Source of the DNA: Mesobacillus subterraneus
GTDB taxonomy: Bacteria > Bacillota > Bacilli > Bacillales > Cytobacillaceae
Assembly (NCBI RefSeq): GCF_003937825.1
Contig: NZ_RSFW01000006.1
Span: 186,001-250,000 of the forward strand
Length of the DNA: 64,000 bases
Direction of reading: 5' to 3'
Shown: positions 22,670 through 30,986 of the stretch, piece by piece
Layout of the letters: the number at the start of each line of letters is the position of its first letter
Position numbering within the stretch: the first letter of the stretch is position 1
Notes under the pieces: generated by a model
Databases searched by the model: none
Seen by the model: only the letters and a program-made list of their open reading frames with translations
What the model was told of the DNA's origin: nothing
Program-made: the position numbers and the translations under genes

Positions 22670-24830
22670 GCAATATTATTTCAACCTTGGTCCCCTGGCC
22701 TGTATCACTAAAAAATTCGATCTTGCCTTTATGGTCGTGAGTGATTTTAAAGCAGCGCATCAATCCTAGGCCCGTTCCCTTCTCCTTGATCGAGTAATAA
22801 GGTTCTCCCAGATGCTTAAGCCGCTCAGGGCTAATCCCTTTCCCGTCATCCACCACGCTGATCTTCAAGGCTTCGCTATTCTTCTCAATCTTCACATCAA
22901 GCCTTCCGCCCAACTCCATCGCTTCAACTGCATTTTTAAAAAGATTGATAAACAGTTGCTTAAGCTGCTCTTCCACTCCCCATAACTTAGCAGGACCATC
23001 AGCAATTCTTTCAATCGAAACCTGAATCTGATTAAACTCCAGCTCGGTTTTCAGGAATTCCAAAGCTGCGCCAATCGAACCCTCCAAATCCACATCTGTC
23101 CACACTGGATCCTTCGGCAGCGACAGCTCAATGAATTCTTCGGTAATCCGATGAATGTGGTTCAATTCATGCTTGATAACTGGCAAATAGTCAACAAGCT
23201 TTTCTTTTTCCGTGCTCTCATCGATCAGCTTCAGGAATCCCATTATTCCCGTAAGAGGGTTGCGGATTTCGTGCGCGATTCCTGACGCCAGCTGTCCGAT
23301 GACAGCAAGCTTTTCTGATTGCTGCAGCAGGAAATCCATCTCTTTCTTTTCAGTGATATCATGAAAAGTCGAAAGGACATATTCTACTTTTCCAGAGTTG
23401 TTCAATTCAAAGATTGGACGAGTATCCATGAGAATCAGTCTCTGCTCATTCCTGGCCGGATTATAAATCGCCAGTTCCAAATTGTTGATGGCCTCCCCTG
23501 TCCGCAATGTACTAATTGCTGGGTGTTCCACATCCAGCAGCTTGTCTTCACTGTCATTAGCTTTGTTCCACTGATCATTGACCGAGTACATCCCAACCAA
23601 TTCGTCTTCTGGATATCCTAAAATGTCGGCTGCATTTTTATTTGCGATTACGATTCGGCCACTCTGGTCACGGACCAATACACCACTGGTAACGGCTTCG
23701 TAAATCCTTTTCTGGTGCTCCTCCAACTTTTTCTTATCCGTTATATTTCGGGTAACGCTGACTATTTCATTAATTACATTATTTTTTAATATGATAGGTG
23801 ACAGAATGCTGTGAAAATAATGCGTCCTGCCCTCTAGATTCAATTCCCATTCAAATTCCGCAGATTCACCAGCGAGCGTTTTCATGCATTGTTCTTCCTG
23901 GAGATTCGTATCTATAAAGATCTCGCCAACCTTTTTTCCTTCAAAGGTTTCCTTTGTGAATCCGTTCGTTTCCATCCACTTCCCAAACGCGCTTGTAATA
24001 GTCAAGGACTGATCAATAGTAAAAACAAGATCATCCATCGAAGATACGAGTGTACGGTACTTTTCCTTGCTTCTTTCCAGGGCGTTATAGGACCGAACCT
24101 GCTCAGTTATATCCGTTCCTGTAGAGATAATATAATCCGTATGGACAACACTCTTCCATTTGATATAACGCTTTTGGCCATCCTTCATAATCCAGTAGTT
24201 TTCATATTCACTTGGAATATAGCCTTGCTTATAGCTAGAAACGATCCGTTCCCGCTCTTCCTCCTCCAAAAGGAATTCCCAGAATGGCCTGCACTGTACC
24301 TCCTCCAAAGAATAACCGGTCATTTCTTCTGCATATTCGTTCCAATTATAGATCCTGCCCTCTTGATCCAGGATGACAACCAGTGATTGGACAGTATTGA
24401 AAATGGTATGCAAATAAGCATTTTCCTCTGAAAGCATTTCATGGAAACAGCAAGGCTCCTTATACCTTTTCAGCATACAAAAAATGAACTGTCTCTCTCC
24501 TTGCCTATTCAAAGAGCAATTCATTTCAACTGTTACCATTTGATTGTTCCTATCAGGCAACTCAAGAATGGTGGAAAATTCTCCGTCAGAGAAAAGCAGA
24601 TTCTTGATCCTTTTTCTCACTTTCGCACTAATTTTCTTTAAAAAGAACTGAATATCCTTCTTCAGCAACTCTTCTTTTGAAAAATCCAGAAGTTTGCACG
24701 CGGCCTCGTTCATGTCATTAAATCGGTATTCGCCTCGTTTTTGATCGACTACTTCCAACAAAATAACAGGATAAGTTATATTCAAAAAAAGGTTTTTGTA
24801 GAGTGATGATTCATCCATAACAATCTCCAT
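22653..24830 (-). CDS. Multi-PAS sensor histidine kinase (sporulation-kinase-like)
   Basis: 725 residues without membrane segments. Four PAS-type regions cover about residues 8-490, among them FNTVQSLVVILDQEGRIYNWN, DDLVFTIDQSLTITSAFGKW and SGVLVRDQSGRIVIANKN. The HisKA H-box ASGIAHEIRNPLTG holds the phospho-accepting His at about 520; N-box INLFKNAVEAM, G1 VDDGKGIS and G2 KGTGLGL complete the ATPase. No response regulator is adjacent, as for orphan KinA/KinE-type kinases feeding Spo0F. That role is inference. AGGAGGG precedes the ATG at 24828-24830; the frame opens further upstream without a site. Confidence 0.88.
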   Translation of the reverse strand: MEIVMDESSLYKNLFLNITYPVILLEVVDQKRGEYRFNDMNEAACKLLDFSKEELLKKDIQFFLKKISAKVRKRIKNLLFSDGEFSTILELPDRNNQMVTVEMNCSLNRQGERQFIFCMLKRYKEPCCFHEMLSEENAYLHTIFNTVQSLVVILDQEGRIYNWNEYAEEMTGYSLEEVQCRPFWEFLLEEEERERIVSSYKQGYIPSEYENYWIMKDGQKRYIKWKSVVHTDYIISTGTDITEQVRSYNALERSKEKYRTLVSSMDDLVFTIDQSLTITSAFGKWMETNGFTKETFEGKKVGEIFIDTNLQEEQCMKTLAGESAEFEWELNLEGRTHYFHSILSPIILKNNVINEIVSVTRNITDKKKLEEHQKRIYEAVTSGVLVRDQSGRIVIANKNAADILGYPEDELVGMYSVNDQWNKANDSEDKLLDVEHPAISTLRTGEAINNLELAIYNPARNEQRLILMDTRPIFELNNSGKVEYVLSTFHDITEKKEMDFLLQQSEKLAVIGQLASGIAHEIRNPLTGIMGFLKLIDESTEKEKLVDYLPVIKHELNHIHRITEEFIELSLPKDPVWTDVDLEGSIGAALEFLKTELEFNQIQVSIERIADGPAKLWGVEEQLKQLFINLFKNAVEAMELGGRLDVKIEKNSEALKISVVDDGKGISPERLKHLGEPYYSIKEKGTGLGLMRCFKITHDHKGKIEFFSDTGQGTKVEIILPVESR

Positions 24831-24917
24831 GTGAACCCTCCTGGCTGGCACTAATACTCTAATTTTAGTCATAGGTTCATAGTAAGTCCACTTCGAGTTT
24901 TGGGAGATTTTGTAGAA

Positions 24918-25349
24918 TCATGCATTTTCTATAGGTATGTAAATTTCAACCAGCTCTTCTGGATGATAGACTTCAATAATAAAATTATTGTTTCTCGTAT
25001 ATTTTTGAGCTTCTATCCACCCATCCAACTGAGAATATAATTTCCCCATATCGGATTCCTTGCCTTTAATTGTTGCATAAGAGTACTGAAACTCAAGAAA
25101 TTCCATCCCTTCCGGGGGGCTTGCCACCCTTTCGTTGACCAGTATGCCTACATAAAATGTTCCCTCTTTATGGGTCTCATCCCTTTTTGGCTCATAAACG
25201 GTCACTTCTATCCCTGTACTGTTCTCGATTTCATCTGCGCGCTGTAAAAATTGTCGCGCTGCCTCTGGAACTAGCTGTGCATACTCTACAAAAGCGCCGT
25301 ACTTTTTCGCACCTACGATTTTAAATTCCTTCGTCAACACCTGGCACAT
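24918..25349 (-). CDS. GyrI-like effector-binding domain protein
   Basis: 143 residues with the SOUL/GyrI-like fold pattern: FKIVGAKKYGAF, FYVGILVNERVASPPEGMEFLEF and a final IIEVYHPEELVEIYIPI, the typical end of AraC effector-binding/GyrI domains. There is no DNA-binding domain. Such stand-alone proteins bind drugs or other hydrophobic ligands, or act as ligand hydrolases. The start at 25349 has AAGGA 9 bases upstream; an in-frame ATG three codons earlier is too close to it. Confidence 0.75.
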   Translation of the reverse strand: MCQVLTKEFKIVGAKKYGAFVEYAQLVPEAARQFLQRADEIENSTGIEVTVYEPKRDETHKEGTFYVGILVNERVASPPEGMEFLEFQYSYATIKGKESDMGKLYSQLDGWIEAQKYTRNNNFIIEVYHPEELVEIYIPIENA

Positions 25350-25368
25350 AAAACACATTCCTTCCTAC

Positions 25369-26124
25369 TTAAAAGAATTCATAGAGTCCATCATTAAAAT
25401 ACTCTAATTCTGCTTGAGTGATTTTATAGCGGGTATAGCCCTCATAAAAAGCAGACATCCATTCACTATTTCCGGTAAATCTGCCAATTGCAAGCGCCTC
25501 ATCATAACGCGGATCACCAACCGTCATGCCAGCTACGTCAATGAACATACGGACTTCGCCATCGGTTACCAATACATTATCCGTCGTACAATCGCCATGA
25601 ATCATCGTTTGTTTGACAGCTGCCGGTCTACTGGATTTCAATTGTTCCAATAATTCAAGATTGCCGTCCGATTGACCGCTCTCCGCGTAAACCTGCGCTC
25701 TCGCCAGCTGTCGGTCAAGCCAGTCACCTTCACATTGAAAAATCAGCTCCCCTTCATGAAGCTTTTGAAGCAATCGCCCAAAACTGCGAATCAGGCTTAT
25801 TTTTTCTGTTTGTGTTTCAGCAGCTCTCAATGCTGCAGTCAAGGTCACTCCTTGTTCAAAAGACATGATTAAGTGACTGCTCTCCTTCTCTTCATAAAAA
25901 CCGTGATATTCCGGTACAGGAATTAACTTTTCAGACAGGTTTTGCAGCACAGCGGCCTCGGCCTTCAGCCATTCACGATACTTCTGCTTAAAAGCGCTTT
26001 TCAGCAAATAGGTACCACTTTCGGTAACAACCCTGCTCACTTCGGAGGTGCAGCCTTGCTCAGGCAATTTTTCAATACTGACAACCTCTCCCAATACGTC
26101 CTCTAGCGCCATCTGTTTATTCAT
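25369..26124 (-). CDS. Aminoglycoside phosphotransferase / kinase-like protein
   Basis: 251 residues of the APH/choline-kinase fold. The catalytic loop (Brenner motif) is IHGDCTTDNVLV, and the metal-binding Asp follows in FIDVAGMTVGDPRYDEA. The N-terminal lobe has YLLKSAFKQKYREWLKAEA with the ATP-binding Lys. Both motifs are intact, so it is likely an active kinase, but whether the substrate is an aminoglycoside or a metabolite cannot be told. GGAGGG precedes the ATG. It follows an NMP-kinase-like gene by 14 bases, suggesting an operon. Confidence 0.82.
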   Translation of the reverse strand: MNKQMALEDVLGEVVSIEKLPEQGCTSEVSRVVTESGTYLLKSAFKQKYREWLKAEAAVLQNLSEKLIPVPEYHGFYEEKESSHLIMSFEQGVTLTAALRAAETQTEKISLIRSFGRLLQKLHEGELIFQCEGDWLDRQLARAQVYAESGQSDGNLELLEQLKSSRPAAVKQTMIHGDCTTDNVLVTDGEVRMFIDVAGMTVGDPRYDEALAIGRFTGNSEWMSAFYEGYTRYKITQAELEYFNDGLYEFF

Positions 26125-26138
26125 CCCAACCCTCCTCA

Positions 26139-26699
26139 CTACAGCTTAAAATGCTCTTTAATTCTCTGTGCAACATCTGCTGCACTCATACTTGTATTAT
26201 TAATCCGAAGATAGTTTTCTCGCGTAATCTCCCCTTCTAAAGAGTTCAACCGGTATCGGCCCATGGAAGACACCAATTCCCGCTCCGACCAATCAACGTT
26301 TCTCTTTGAAGGTTTATGTTCCAGACGGTGTTGGCTTTTGTTCCTTTCAAGCCTTTCCTCTAAATCCGCTTCGAGCTCAACGAAGTACACCGTACCACCC
26401 TGAGTTTCAAATATATCGCAAACTCTGTCCACATAATCCCAGTCTGCCTTTAGATCGAATGCCCAGACAAAGGTAAAAATCAATCCGTACTGATCGCTTT
26501 TGGCCATCGCTTCAAAAATTTCCTGGCGAAACAATCCCACCAGTCTCTTTCCTTCCTTCGTACCATAGTCGAAGAAAGGATTCACCAGTTCGATCGTCAT
26601 ATGGTTGTGAAACAGCTTTAACTCTGTGATTTTCTCCAGCTCGTGCCCGACTGTCATTTTGCCGACAGCCTGCGGGCCAAATAGTAGAACAAACTTCAT
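26139..26699 (-). CDS. P-loop kinase-like protein
   Basis: 186 residues. A slightly unusual Walker A, GPQAVGKMT (residues 8-16), then HNHMTIELVNPFFDYGT and a lid-like basic region ERLERNKSQHRLEHKPSKR. The architecture resembles shikimate kinase/AAA_18 kinases of unknown substrate. GGAGGATGTC precedes the chosen ATG at 26697-26699; a start four codons earlier lies over that site. Packed closely between its neighbours in what looks like one transcript (27537 to 25369). Confidence 0.78.
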   Translation of the reverse strand: MKFVLLFGPQAVGKMTVGHELEKITELKLFHNHMTIELVNPFFDYGTKEGKRLVGLFRQEIFEAMAKSDQYGLIFTFVWAFDLKADWDYVDRVCDIFETQGGTVYFVELEADLEERLERNKSQHRLEHKPSKRNVDWSERELVSSMGRYRLNSLEGEITRENYLRINNTSMSAADVAQRIKEHFKL

Positions 26700-26710
26700 G
26701 ACATCCTCCA

Positions 26711-27136
26711 TTATTGCTTTTTCTTTTTTTTAGGGCAGACGGCCCACATAAACACGGCAAGACCGACCATTAGCAGGAACGGAATCGTAAATGGGTGATA
26801 CCTGGGGCCGAAGCTTTTCCCATCCCAAGTCGCTTTCCGATATTTGCCGTTATCTTCGACCGCGATCGCTTCATCCGTACTGATACCTTTTATTGAGTAA
26901 TAGTTCGTTCCTTCTGGATAGAAATTGGAAAAATCCCCGTAATAATCGTGACTTTCATCATCAGAATACATGGTGACTTTCCCAATATTCCGCTCAACTT
27001 CGGTAACATATTCATCACTGAGCATATAACGGTTCCCATCATAGACAACAAAACCTCCAGCCGGCTTTCCATACGCTATATCGGGGAAATTGAACAGAAG
27101 GAATAATGTGATAAGAACATAGTTCAATATTTTCAT
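26711..27136 (-). CDS. Hypothetical secreted or membrane-anchored protein
   Basis: 141 residues: signal peptide (to about residue 24, YGKPA), an acidic and Tyr-rich extracytoplasmic part (DDESHDYYGDFSNFYPEG), one C-terminal membrane segment (about 114-132) and a Lys-rich tail PKKKKKQ inside. Topology suggests an envelope protein with a signal-like N-terminus. It starts within the last codon of the VOC gene (ATGA overlap). Not recognised. Confidence 0.62.
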   Translation of the reverse strand: MKILNYVLITLFLLFNFPDIAYGKPAGGFVVYDGNRYMLSDEYVTEVERNIGKVTMYSDDESHDYYGDFSNFYPEGTNYYSIKGISTDEAIAVEDNGKYRKATWDGKSFGPRYHPFTIPFLLMVGLAVFMWAVCPKKKKKQ

Positions 27137-27537
27137 ACAGGCTGTCTATAATCCTTGCTAAGTTCACTCCAGACATCAAACTTGTTGCCGTCCAGGTCGC
27201 AAAAGACAAAGTTCCGTCCAGCATGCCCTCGGTTTTCAATTTCTCCAACCTTTACTCCGTGCTCTTTTAATTCTGCTTGCAGAGAACGCAAGGCGCCCAA
27301 ACCGTTGACTTCATAAGTAAGCACAAATCGTTCCACCCCTTCTGCGTCAAAAAAATTGGAGCTTTGATCCGCTGACTTCACCAAAAAAATGCTGATATCC
27401 GCTATATCCAAAATGGCTTTTTCCTCGTCCAGGAAATTCAATTTTGCGCCTAACTTCCCCTTATACCACTCTGCCGAAAGAGCTGGGTCGCTTACAGGTA
27501 TGTAAACTGTTCCCACCCTGATCAATTGATTTTTCAA
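27133..27537 (-). CDS. VOC-family (glyoxalase/bleomycin-resistance) protein
   Basis: 134 residues, one VOC module: VGTVYIPVSDPALSAEWYKGKLG at the start and the closing FVFCDLDGNKFDVWSE, with the usual Glu metal ligand replaced by Asp. Likely substrates are small electrophiles or drugs; none can be named. The start codon is TTG at 27535-27537 with GGGGTGA upstream. First gene of a tightly packed group that continues to 25369. Confidence 0.78.
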   Translation of the reverse strand: MKNQLIRVGTVYIPVSDPALSAEWYKGKLGAKLNFLDEEKAILDIADISIFLVKSADQSSNFFDAEGVERFVLTYEVNGLGALRSLQAELKEHGVKVGEIENRGHAGRNFVFCDLDGNKFDVWSELSKDYRQPV

Positions 27538-27640
27538 AACTGCTTCACCCCTTTCATAATAGAAATTCTCTATTCGTTTTATTTACCCTTCTTTTTATCT
27601 ATTTTTTTCCATTTATTTCTCGAAATTCACAAAGCATTTG

Positions 27641-28909
27641 CTAGTCAAATGCCAAATAGGATTCTTCCCCCGTCGCCATGTTTTTCACCTTATATTGCTT
27701 CTGCCTTACCTCTTGTTCACCAATGATGATGAGGTTCGGAAATCCTTCTTTGTTTGCTTTTTCCATGGCTTTGCCAAGCTTCTTTTTTCCCAATTCCACT
27801 TCTACTTTGTACCCCTTTTTCCGTAGTGTCTGAGCTACTGCCAGTGATTGCTTTTCGGTATTGAGTGGGACGATATAATAATCCGTTTCAGCTTTCGTGC
27901 TGATTTTTTTCTGCTCCATTGCCGTATAGATCACATCGAGTCCGAACGATATCCCAACCGTGGAAAAGCTTTCACCGGTACCAATCAGGCCGCCAATCGC
28001 ATTATCGTATCTGCCTCCACTGCCGATGCTTGATTTTATCGTTTGATCTGCCAGGAATATTTCATAAATTGTTCCTGTGTAGATTTCCAATCCTCTCGCC
28101 AAAAAAGGATTGAAAATGCATTTTTCACTGATTCCAAGGAATCTCAAATATTCATCAAGCTCCTTTAATTCTGCCAACCCTTGTTTTACCTGTTCATTTT
28201 CTGCAAACGGCTCGTAATAAGCGAAGTTCCTATTTTTCTCATCAGTGAGGAATTGTTTTATGAACTCAACTGTCGACTTCTCCAGCCCCTGCCCAGACAG
28301 TTCATCGACAACAGCTTTCAGGCCAATTTTTTCAAGCTTATCAAGGATCAGCACGACTTTGTTCAGCTTCTCACCAAGGGTACTAAATACATCAAGCATG
28401 CCCGTCAGCAATTTCCGATTGTTATACTGGATTCTTACCTCCACGCTTAGCTTTGAAAAAGCGTCCAGCGCCATCATCATTAATTCCGCTTCGGCAATCT
28501 GTGATTCGACCCCGACAATATCGACATCACATTGTGTAAACTCCCTGAACCTGCCAGCCTTGATCGGTCCATCTCTGAACACCTTGCCGATTTCATACCT
28601 TTTGAATGGCATCCTCAAAGTTGGATTCATCGCTACTACTTTTGCAAACGGGATCGTGAGGTCATACCTCAAAGCCAAATCTCTCCCGCCTCGATCGGAT
28701 AAAGTGTACATTTCTTCGAGTATTTCCGCCCCGCCTGCATACTTTGAAGCCATTAGCTCCGTATAATTTAGAATCGGGGTCTCTAAAGGCTTGCAGCCAT
28801 ATTGGATAAACACATCCTCCAAAGTCCTTCTGATTTTCCTCCTGGTCATTTCCGCTTCTGGCAAATAATCCTGAGTCCCTCTTACATTCTGGTAATCCAT
28901 TTTCTTCAT
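27641..28909 (-). CDS. hisS: Histidyl-tRNA synthetase, archaeal/eukaryotic-type sequence
   Basis: 422 residues, class II synthetase charging tRNA-His. Motif 2 reads KRYEIGKVFRDGPIKAGRFREF followed by TQCDVDIVG, and the histidine-A loop is LARGLEIYTGTIYEIF; motif 3 is SIGSGGRYDNAIGG. RYDLTIPFAKVVAMNP and REFTQCDVDIVG are closer to archaeal/eukaryotic HisRS than to the usual bacterial form, suggesting a second, transferred copy. The catalytic residues are all present, so it should be active and is not a HisZ. GGAGG precedes the ATG by 8 bases. Expression is probably controlled by the leader at 28931-29084. Confidence 0.92.
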   Translation of the reverse strand: MKKMDYQNVRGTQDYLPEAEMTRRKIRRTLEDVFIQYGCKPLETPILNYTELMASKYAGGAEILEEMYTLSDRGGRDLALRYDLTIPFAKVVAMNPTLRMPFKRYEIGKVFRDGPIKAGRFREFTQCDVDIVGVESQIAEAELMMMALDAFSKLSVEVRIQYNNRKLLTGMLDVFSTLGEKLNKVVLILDKLEKIGLKAVVDELSGQGLEKSTVEFIKQFLTDEKNRNFAYYEPFAENEQVKQGLAELKELDEYLRFLGISEKCIFNPFLARGLEIYTGTIYEIFLADQTIKSSIGSGGRYDNAIGGLIGTGESFSTVGISFGLDVIYTAMEQKKISTKAETDYYIVPLNTEKQSLAVAQTLRKKGYKVEVELGKKKLGKAMEKANKEGFPNLIIIGEQEVRQKQYKVKNMATGEESYLAFD

Positions 28910-28930
28910 TGTTTAGTCCTCCATTTTTTA

Positions 28931-29031
28931 AAAAATAAAAAACCGCATAGATTGAAGTTAGTAAACTTAATCCATACGGTTCATGAAAAATAGCCTTCCT
29001 ATTTGCGATTTTAAAATCGAATAGCAAGGCT
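28931..29031 (-). promoter_or_regulatory. Peptide-leader transcription attenuator of hisS (hairpin, antiterminator, terminator)
   Basis: Three structures on the minus strand. (1) A 40-base hairpin at 28992-29031, with outer stem AGCCTT/AAGGCT and inner CGATTTT/AAAATCG, beginning 3 bases after the leader stop codon. (2) An intrinsic terminator: AACCGTATGGATTAAGTT pairs with AACTT-C-AATCTATGCGGTT (18 bp, one bulge, loop TACT), followed by TTTTTTATTTTTT (28931-28981). (3) An alternative helix in which AAAATCGCA-AA-TAG-GAAG (28995-29012) pairs with CTTC-AAT-CTA-TGCGGTTTT (28939-28957), 16 bp, destroying both. A ribosome stalled on the His codons would cover the 5' arm of hairpin 1 and favour the antiterminator. 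Confidence 0.85.
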
Positions 29032-29033
29032 GT

Positions 29034-29084
29034 TTAATGATGATGTAATTGTGAGAACGAATTGCTCATAACCTGAAAATCCAT
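29034..29084 (-). CDS. Histidine leader peptide (MDFQVMSNSFSQLHHH)
   Basis: Sixteen codons ending CAT CAT CAT TAA: three consecutive His codons just before the stop. A ribosome binding site AGGAGTG lies 8-9 bases before the ATG at 29082-29084. The start is about 19 bases from the predicted transcription start, and the hisS attenuator hairpin begins 3 bases after the stop. No function other than sensing His-tRNA supply seems likely. Confidence 0.85.
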   Translation of the reverse strand: MDFQVMSNSFSQLHHH

Positions 29085-29109
29085 AATTATCCACTCCTGA
29101 TTGCCATTA

Positions 29110-29138
29110 AATGTATCACACAACTCGAAGAATCTCAA
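29110..29138 (-). promoter_or_regulatory. Promoter of the hisS leader transcript
   Basis: TTGAGA (29138-29133), 17 bases, TACATT (29115-29110) on the minus strand. It overlaps the last codons of the upstream membrane-protein gene and gives a leader RNA of about 170 bases up to the terminator. Confidence 0.65.
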
Positions 29139-29575
29139 GACCCTTTTCTTAAGAAGAATAAGTGCCACCTCACAAAAAGAAGAGCGCCAATATAGAACAC
29201 AACGGAGTACCCAAGATGCCATCCTGTGTAATTTAAGAATTTCACACTGACCATCATTAATTCGAATAGAATGATGATAACCATCCAGAATGCGGAGTAA
29301 ATAAGGAACGGCCGCAGCTGTTTTGGCATGAAGTTCAGGAAGATGATCCCAAAAGAAGCTCCAAGGGTTAATTCAATAATATGCACTGAGAGCTGGACCC
29401 CAGGTTCCCCTAATTCGTATAATTTTAGATACAAATCAAAAAGAACATCAGTACTTAAATTTACTAATGCTATCACGAACCAAGTGACATAGATTTCTTT
29501 CTTCGTCAGACGCTTTGGCATAAACCAGATAATAAGAAGGTTTATAACCAGAGCGAGGTACGGCGCCCAATACAT
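29135..29575 (-). CDS. CBO0543-family membrane protein
   Basis: 146 residues with five hydrophobic segments separated by short loops. The closing TGWHLGYSVVFYIGALLFVRWHLFF matches the ending of the protein encoded at 56984-57508 (GGWNIGWSVLFNIVMFSLLRLH), so the two are paralogues of the CBO0543 family. Function unknown. AGGTGG precedes the ATG at 29573-29575 by 8 bases. Its 3' end carries the hisS leader -35 box. Confidence 0.72.
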   Translation of the reverse strand: MYWAPYLALVINLLIIWFMPKRLTKKEIYVTWFVIALVNLSTDVLFDLYLKLYELGEPGVQLSVHIIELTLGASFGIIFLNFMPKQLRPFLIYSAFWMVIIILFELMMVSVKFLNYTGWHLGYSVVFYIGALLFVRWHLFFLRKGS

Positions 29576-29627
29576 ACTGCTAACCACCTAATTTCTTCCC
29601 CTATTTTCTATGGTGCATTTTTGCGAA

Positions 29628-29942
29628 TCATTTCCCTTTAATTTTTTCACGAAGGCTTTCCAACTCCTCGATCGACAATTCCCCGAGTGCATTCGTAATT
29701 TCTTCCTCTATCTTTTTCCTGTTCCTCTCGCGATATTGGTCCCACCATTCCCGCAAACCCTCTGTGTTTTCGAGTAAGTACTCAATATCAATGACCTCTA
29801 CCTCGTCATCTGAGAGATACTCCAAAACAGCTGCTAACAAACGGTTCAGCCTTTCTACCTCATTTTCTTTATCAGGTGATTCTTTCTTCTCAACTTCCGT
29901 ATCTTCCGTTCCTTCAGGAGCTGCTGCTGACTTCCGTGGCAA
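29628..29942 (-). CDS. Acidic helical hypothetical protein (104 aa)
   Basis: Highly charged (Glu, Lys, Arg) and helical throughout, likely coiled coil in the second half (RERNRKKIEEEITNALGEL). The N-terminal ~28 residues are low-complexity and disordered (AAAPEGTEDTEVEKKESPDK). TTG start with AGGTGAG upstream. No family recognised. Confidence 0.6.
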   Translation of the reverse strand: MPRKSAAAPEGTEDTEVEKKESPDKENEVERLNRLLAAVLEYLSDDEVEVIDIEYLLENTEGLREWWDQYRERNRKKIEEEITNALGELSIEELESLREKIKGK

Positions 29943-29996
29943 AGTCTCACCTACTTTTTTAACTTAGTATTGCCCCAAAATATGAAATTTGCCCAT

Positions 29997-30024
29997 AAAA
30001 AAAAGAACTGCGGATACAGTTCTT
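29997..30024 (-). terminator. Terminator of the DUF2500 gene
   Basis: On the minus strand GAACTG / CAGTTC (loop TATCCG) with eight T residues, directly after the stop codon. Confidence 0.8.
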
Positions 30025-30025
30025 C

Positions 30026-30394
30026 TTACTCTCCTAAACAAAAACGGGTGAAGCCCAAATAGCGGGTTCCCTGAAATTGCAATTCGCCATGATCGCCTTC
30101 AACGAGTTGTCCGTATTCCCGCCCATTGACTTGAAGCTCTAAACGATCCCCGCTGTCAAATTCAAAGGTAACATAATAGGAATTATGAGCGTGCGTCTCC
30201 CCTCCGCCGTGTATACTCGTTCGTTTTGTGACTACTCTCGCATTTGCATTTACCCTTGGAGCCTGATTGTTACTGCTCCACGTCCCAATTCCTTTAATAA
30301 TGGAAAAAATAATCATACCGAATACAATTACGAATATCACAACCATAAAAATAGGACCTATCGTGAACATAAAATCCCCTGGCGCTTCGACCAT
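30026..30394 (-). CDS. DUF2500 membrane protein
   Basis: 122 residues: one N-terminal membrane helix (about 9-32), then a beta-rich domain with ARVVTKRTSIHGG, HNSYYVTFEFDSGDRLELQVNG and GDHGELQFQGTRYLGF, the DUF2500 pattern. The domain should be cytosolic or extracytoplasmic depending on topology; function unknown. GGGAGG precedes the ATG at 30392-30394. Confidence 0.8.
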   Translation of the reverse strand: MVEAPGDFMFTIGPIFMVVIFVIVFGMIIFSIIKGIGTWSSNNQAPRVNANARVVTKRTSIHGGGETHAHNSYYVTFEFDSGDRLELQVNGREYGQLVEGDHGELQFQGTRYLGFTRFCLGE

Positions 30395-30496
30395 ACTGAA
30401 CCTCCCTCTTCTCAATGCCTCTTTAAATCATTGAGCTCCCTTTAATTTATGTAATCATGATTACGTTTGAGATAGCAGAAAAGATTCAAACTATTC

Positions 30497-30955
30497 TTAC
30501 TGTGCAACTGTATCCCAAAGCTCAACATCTAGATTTTCTGGATCGGACCATGACCGGAAAATTTCCATATGCCATTTATCCATTAATCTTTTATGCTTTT
30601 GTTCTTTCATCCACTTGTGCAGTTCCTCATAAGAATCCCTTATCTTGTGGTTTGCTCCTTTGTGTCTGCATACAGCGTACGTTTGTGCAGGTATGATTAG
30701 CTTGTCAAAACTGGCAGGGACCTCATCAAAATCTGAAACTTCAGCGCAAACCCAATACCCATCCTCCTCCTCAGAATGGGCATCTACAATAAATGCTCCA
30801 TACTGAAACGAGGGATTGACCACATTTTTTATTTCACTAAGGCGATCGGCCAATCGAAGCGAAGCTTTAGGAATTTCTTCAATATATTGCTCTCCTGGAC
30901 ATAAGACCCGGAAACCCACTAACTTTACTTCTGGAAGCTGTTTTATTTCCGCCAT
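30497..30955 (-). CDS. GyrI-like effector-binding domain protein
   Basis: 152 residues, soluble. VKLVGFRVLCPG at the start, YWVCAEVSDFDEVPASFDKLIIPAQTYAVCRHKG in the middle and an IFRSWSDPENLDVELWDTV ending describe a GyrI/AraC effector-binding domain without DNA-binding part. It is a second member of this family in the window (first at 24918). Ligand unknown. AAAGGAG precedes the ATG. Confidence 0.72.
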   Translation of the reverse strand: MAEIKQLPEVKLVGFRVLCPGEQYIEEIPKASLRLADRLSEIKNVVNPSFQYGAFIVDAHSEEEDGYWVCAEVSDFDEVPASFDKLIIPAQTYAVCRHKGANHKIRDSYEELHKWMKEQKHKRLMDKWHMEIFRSWSDPENLDVELWDTVAQ

Positions 30956-30986
30956 TATAGTTAGAATCTCCTTTCGTCATTAAACT

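Noticed and set aside
28910-29110. T-box riboswitch before hisS
   Set aside because: No AGGGTGGNACCGCG-type T-box bulge; the leader contains a short ORF with His codons and a different alternative helix.
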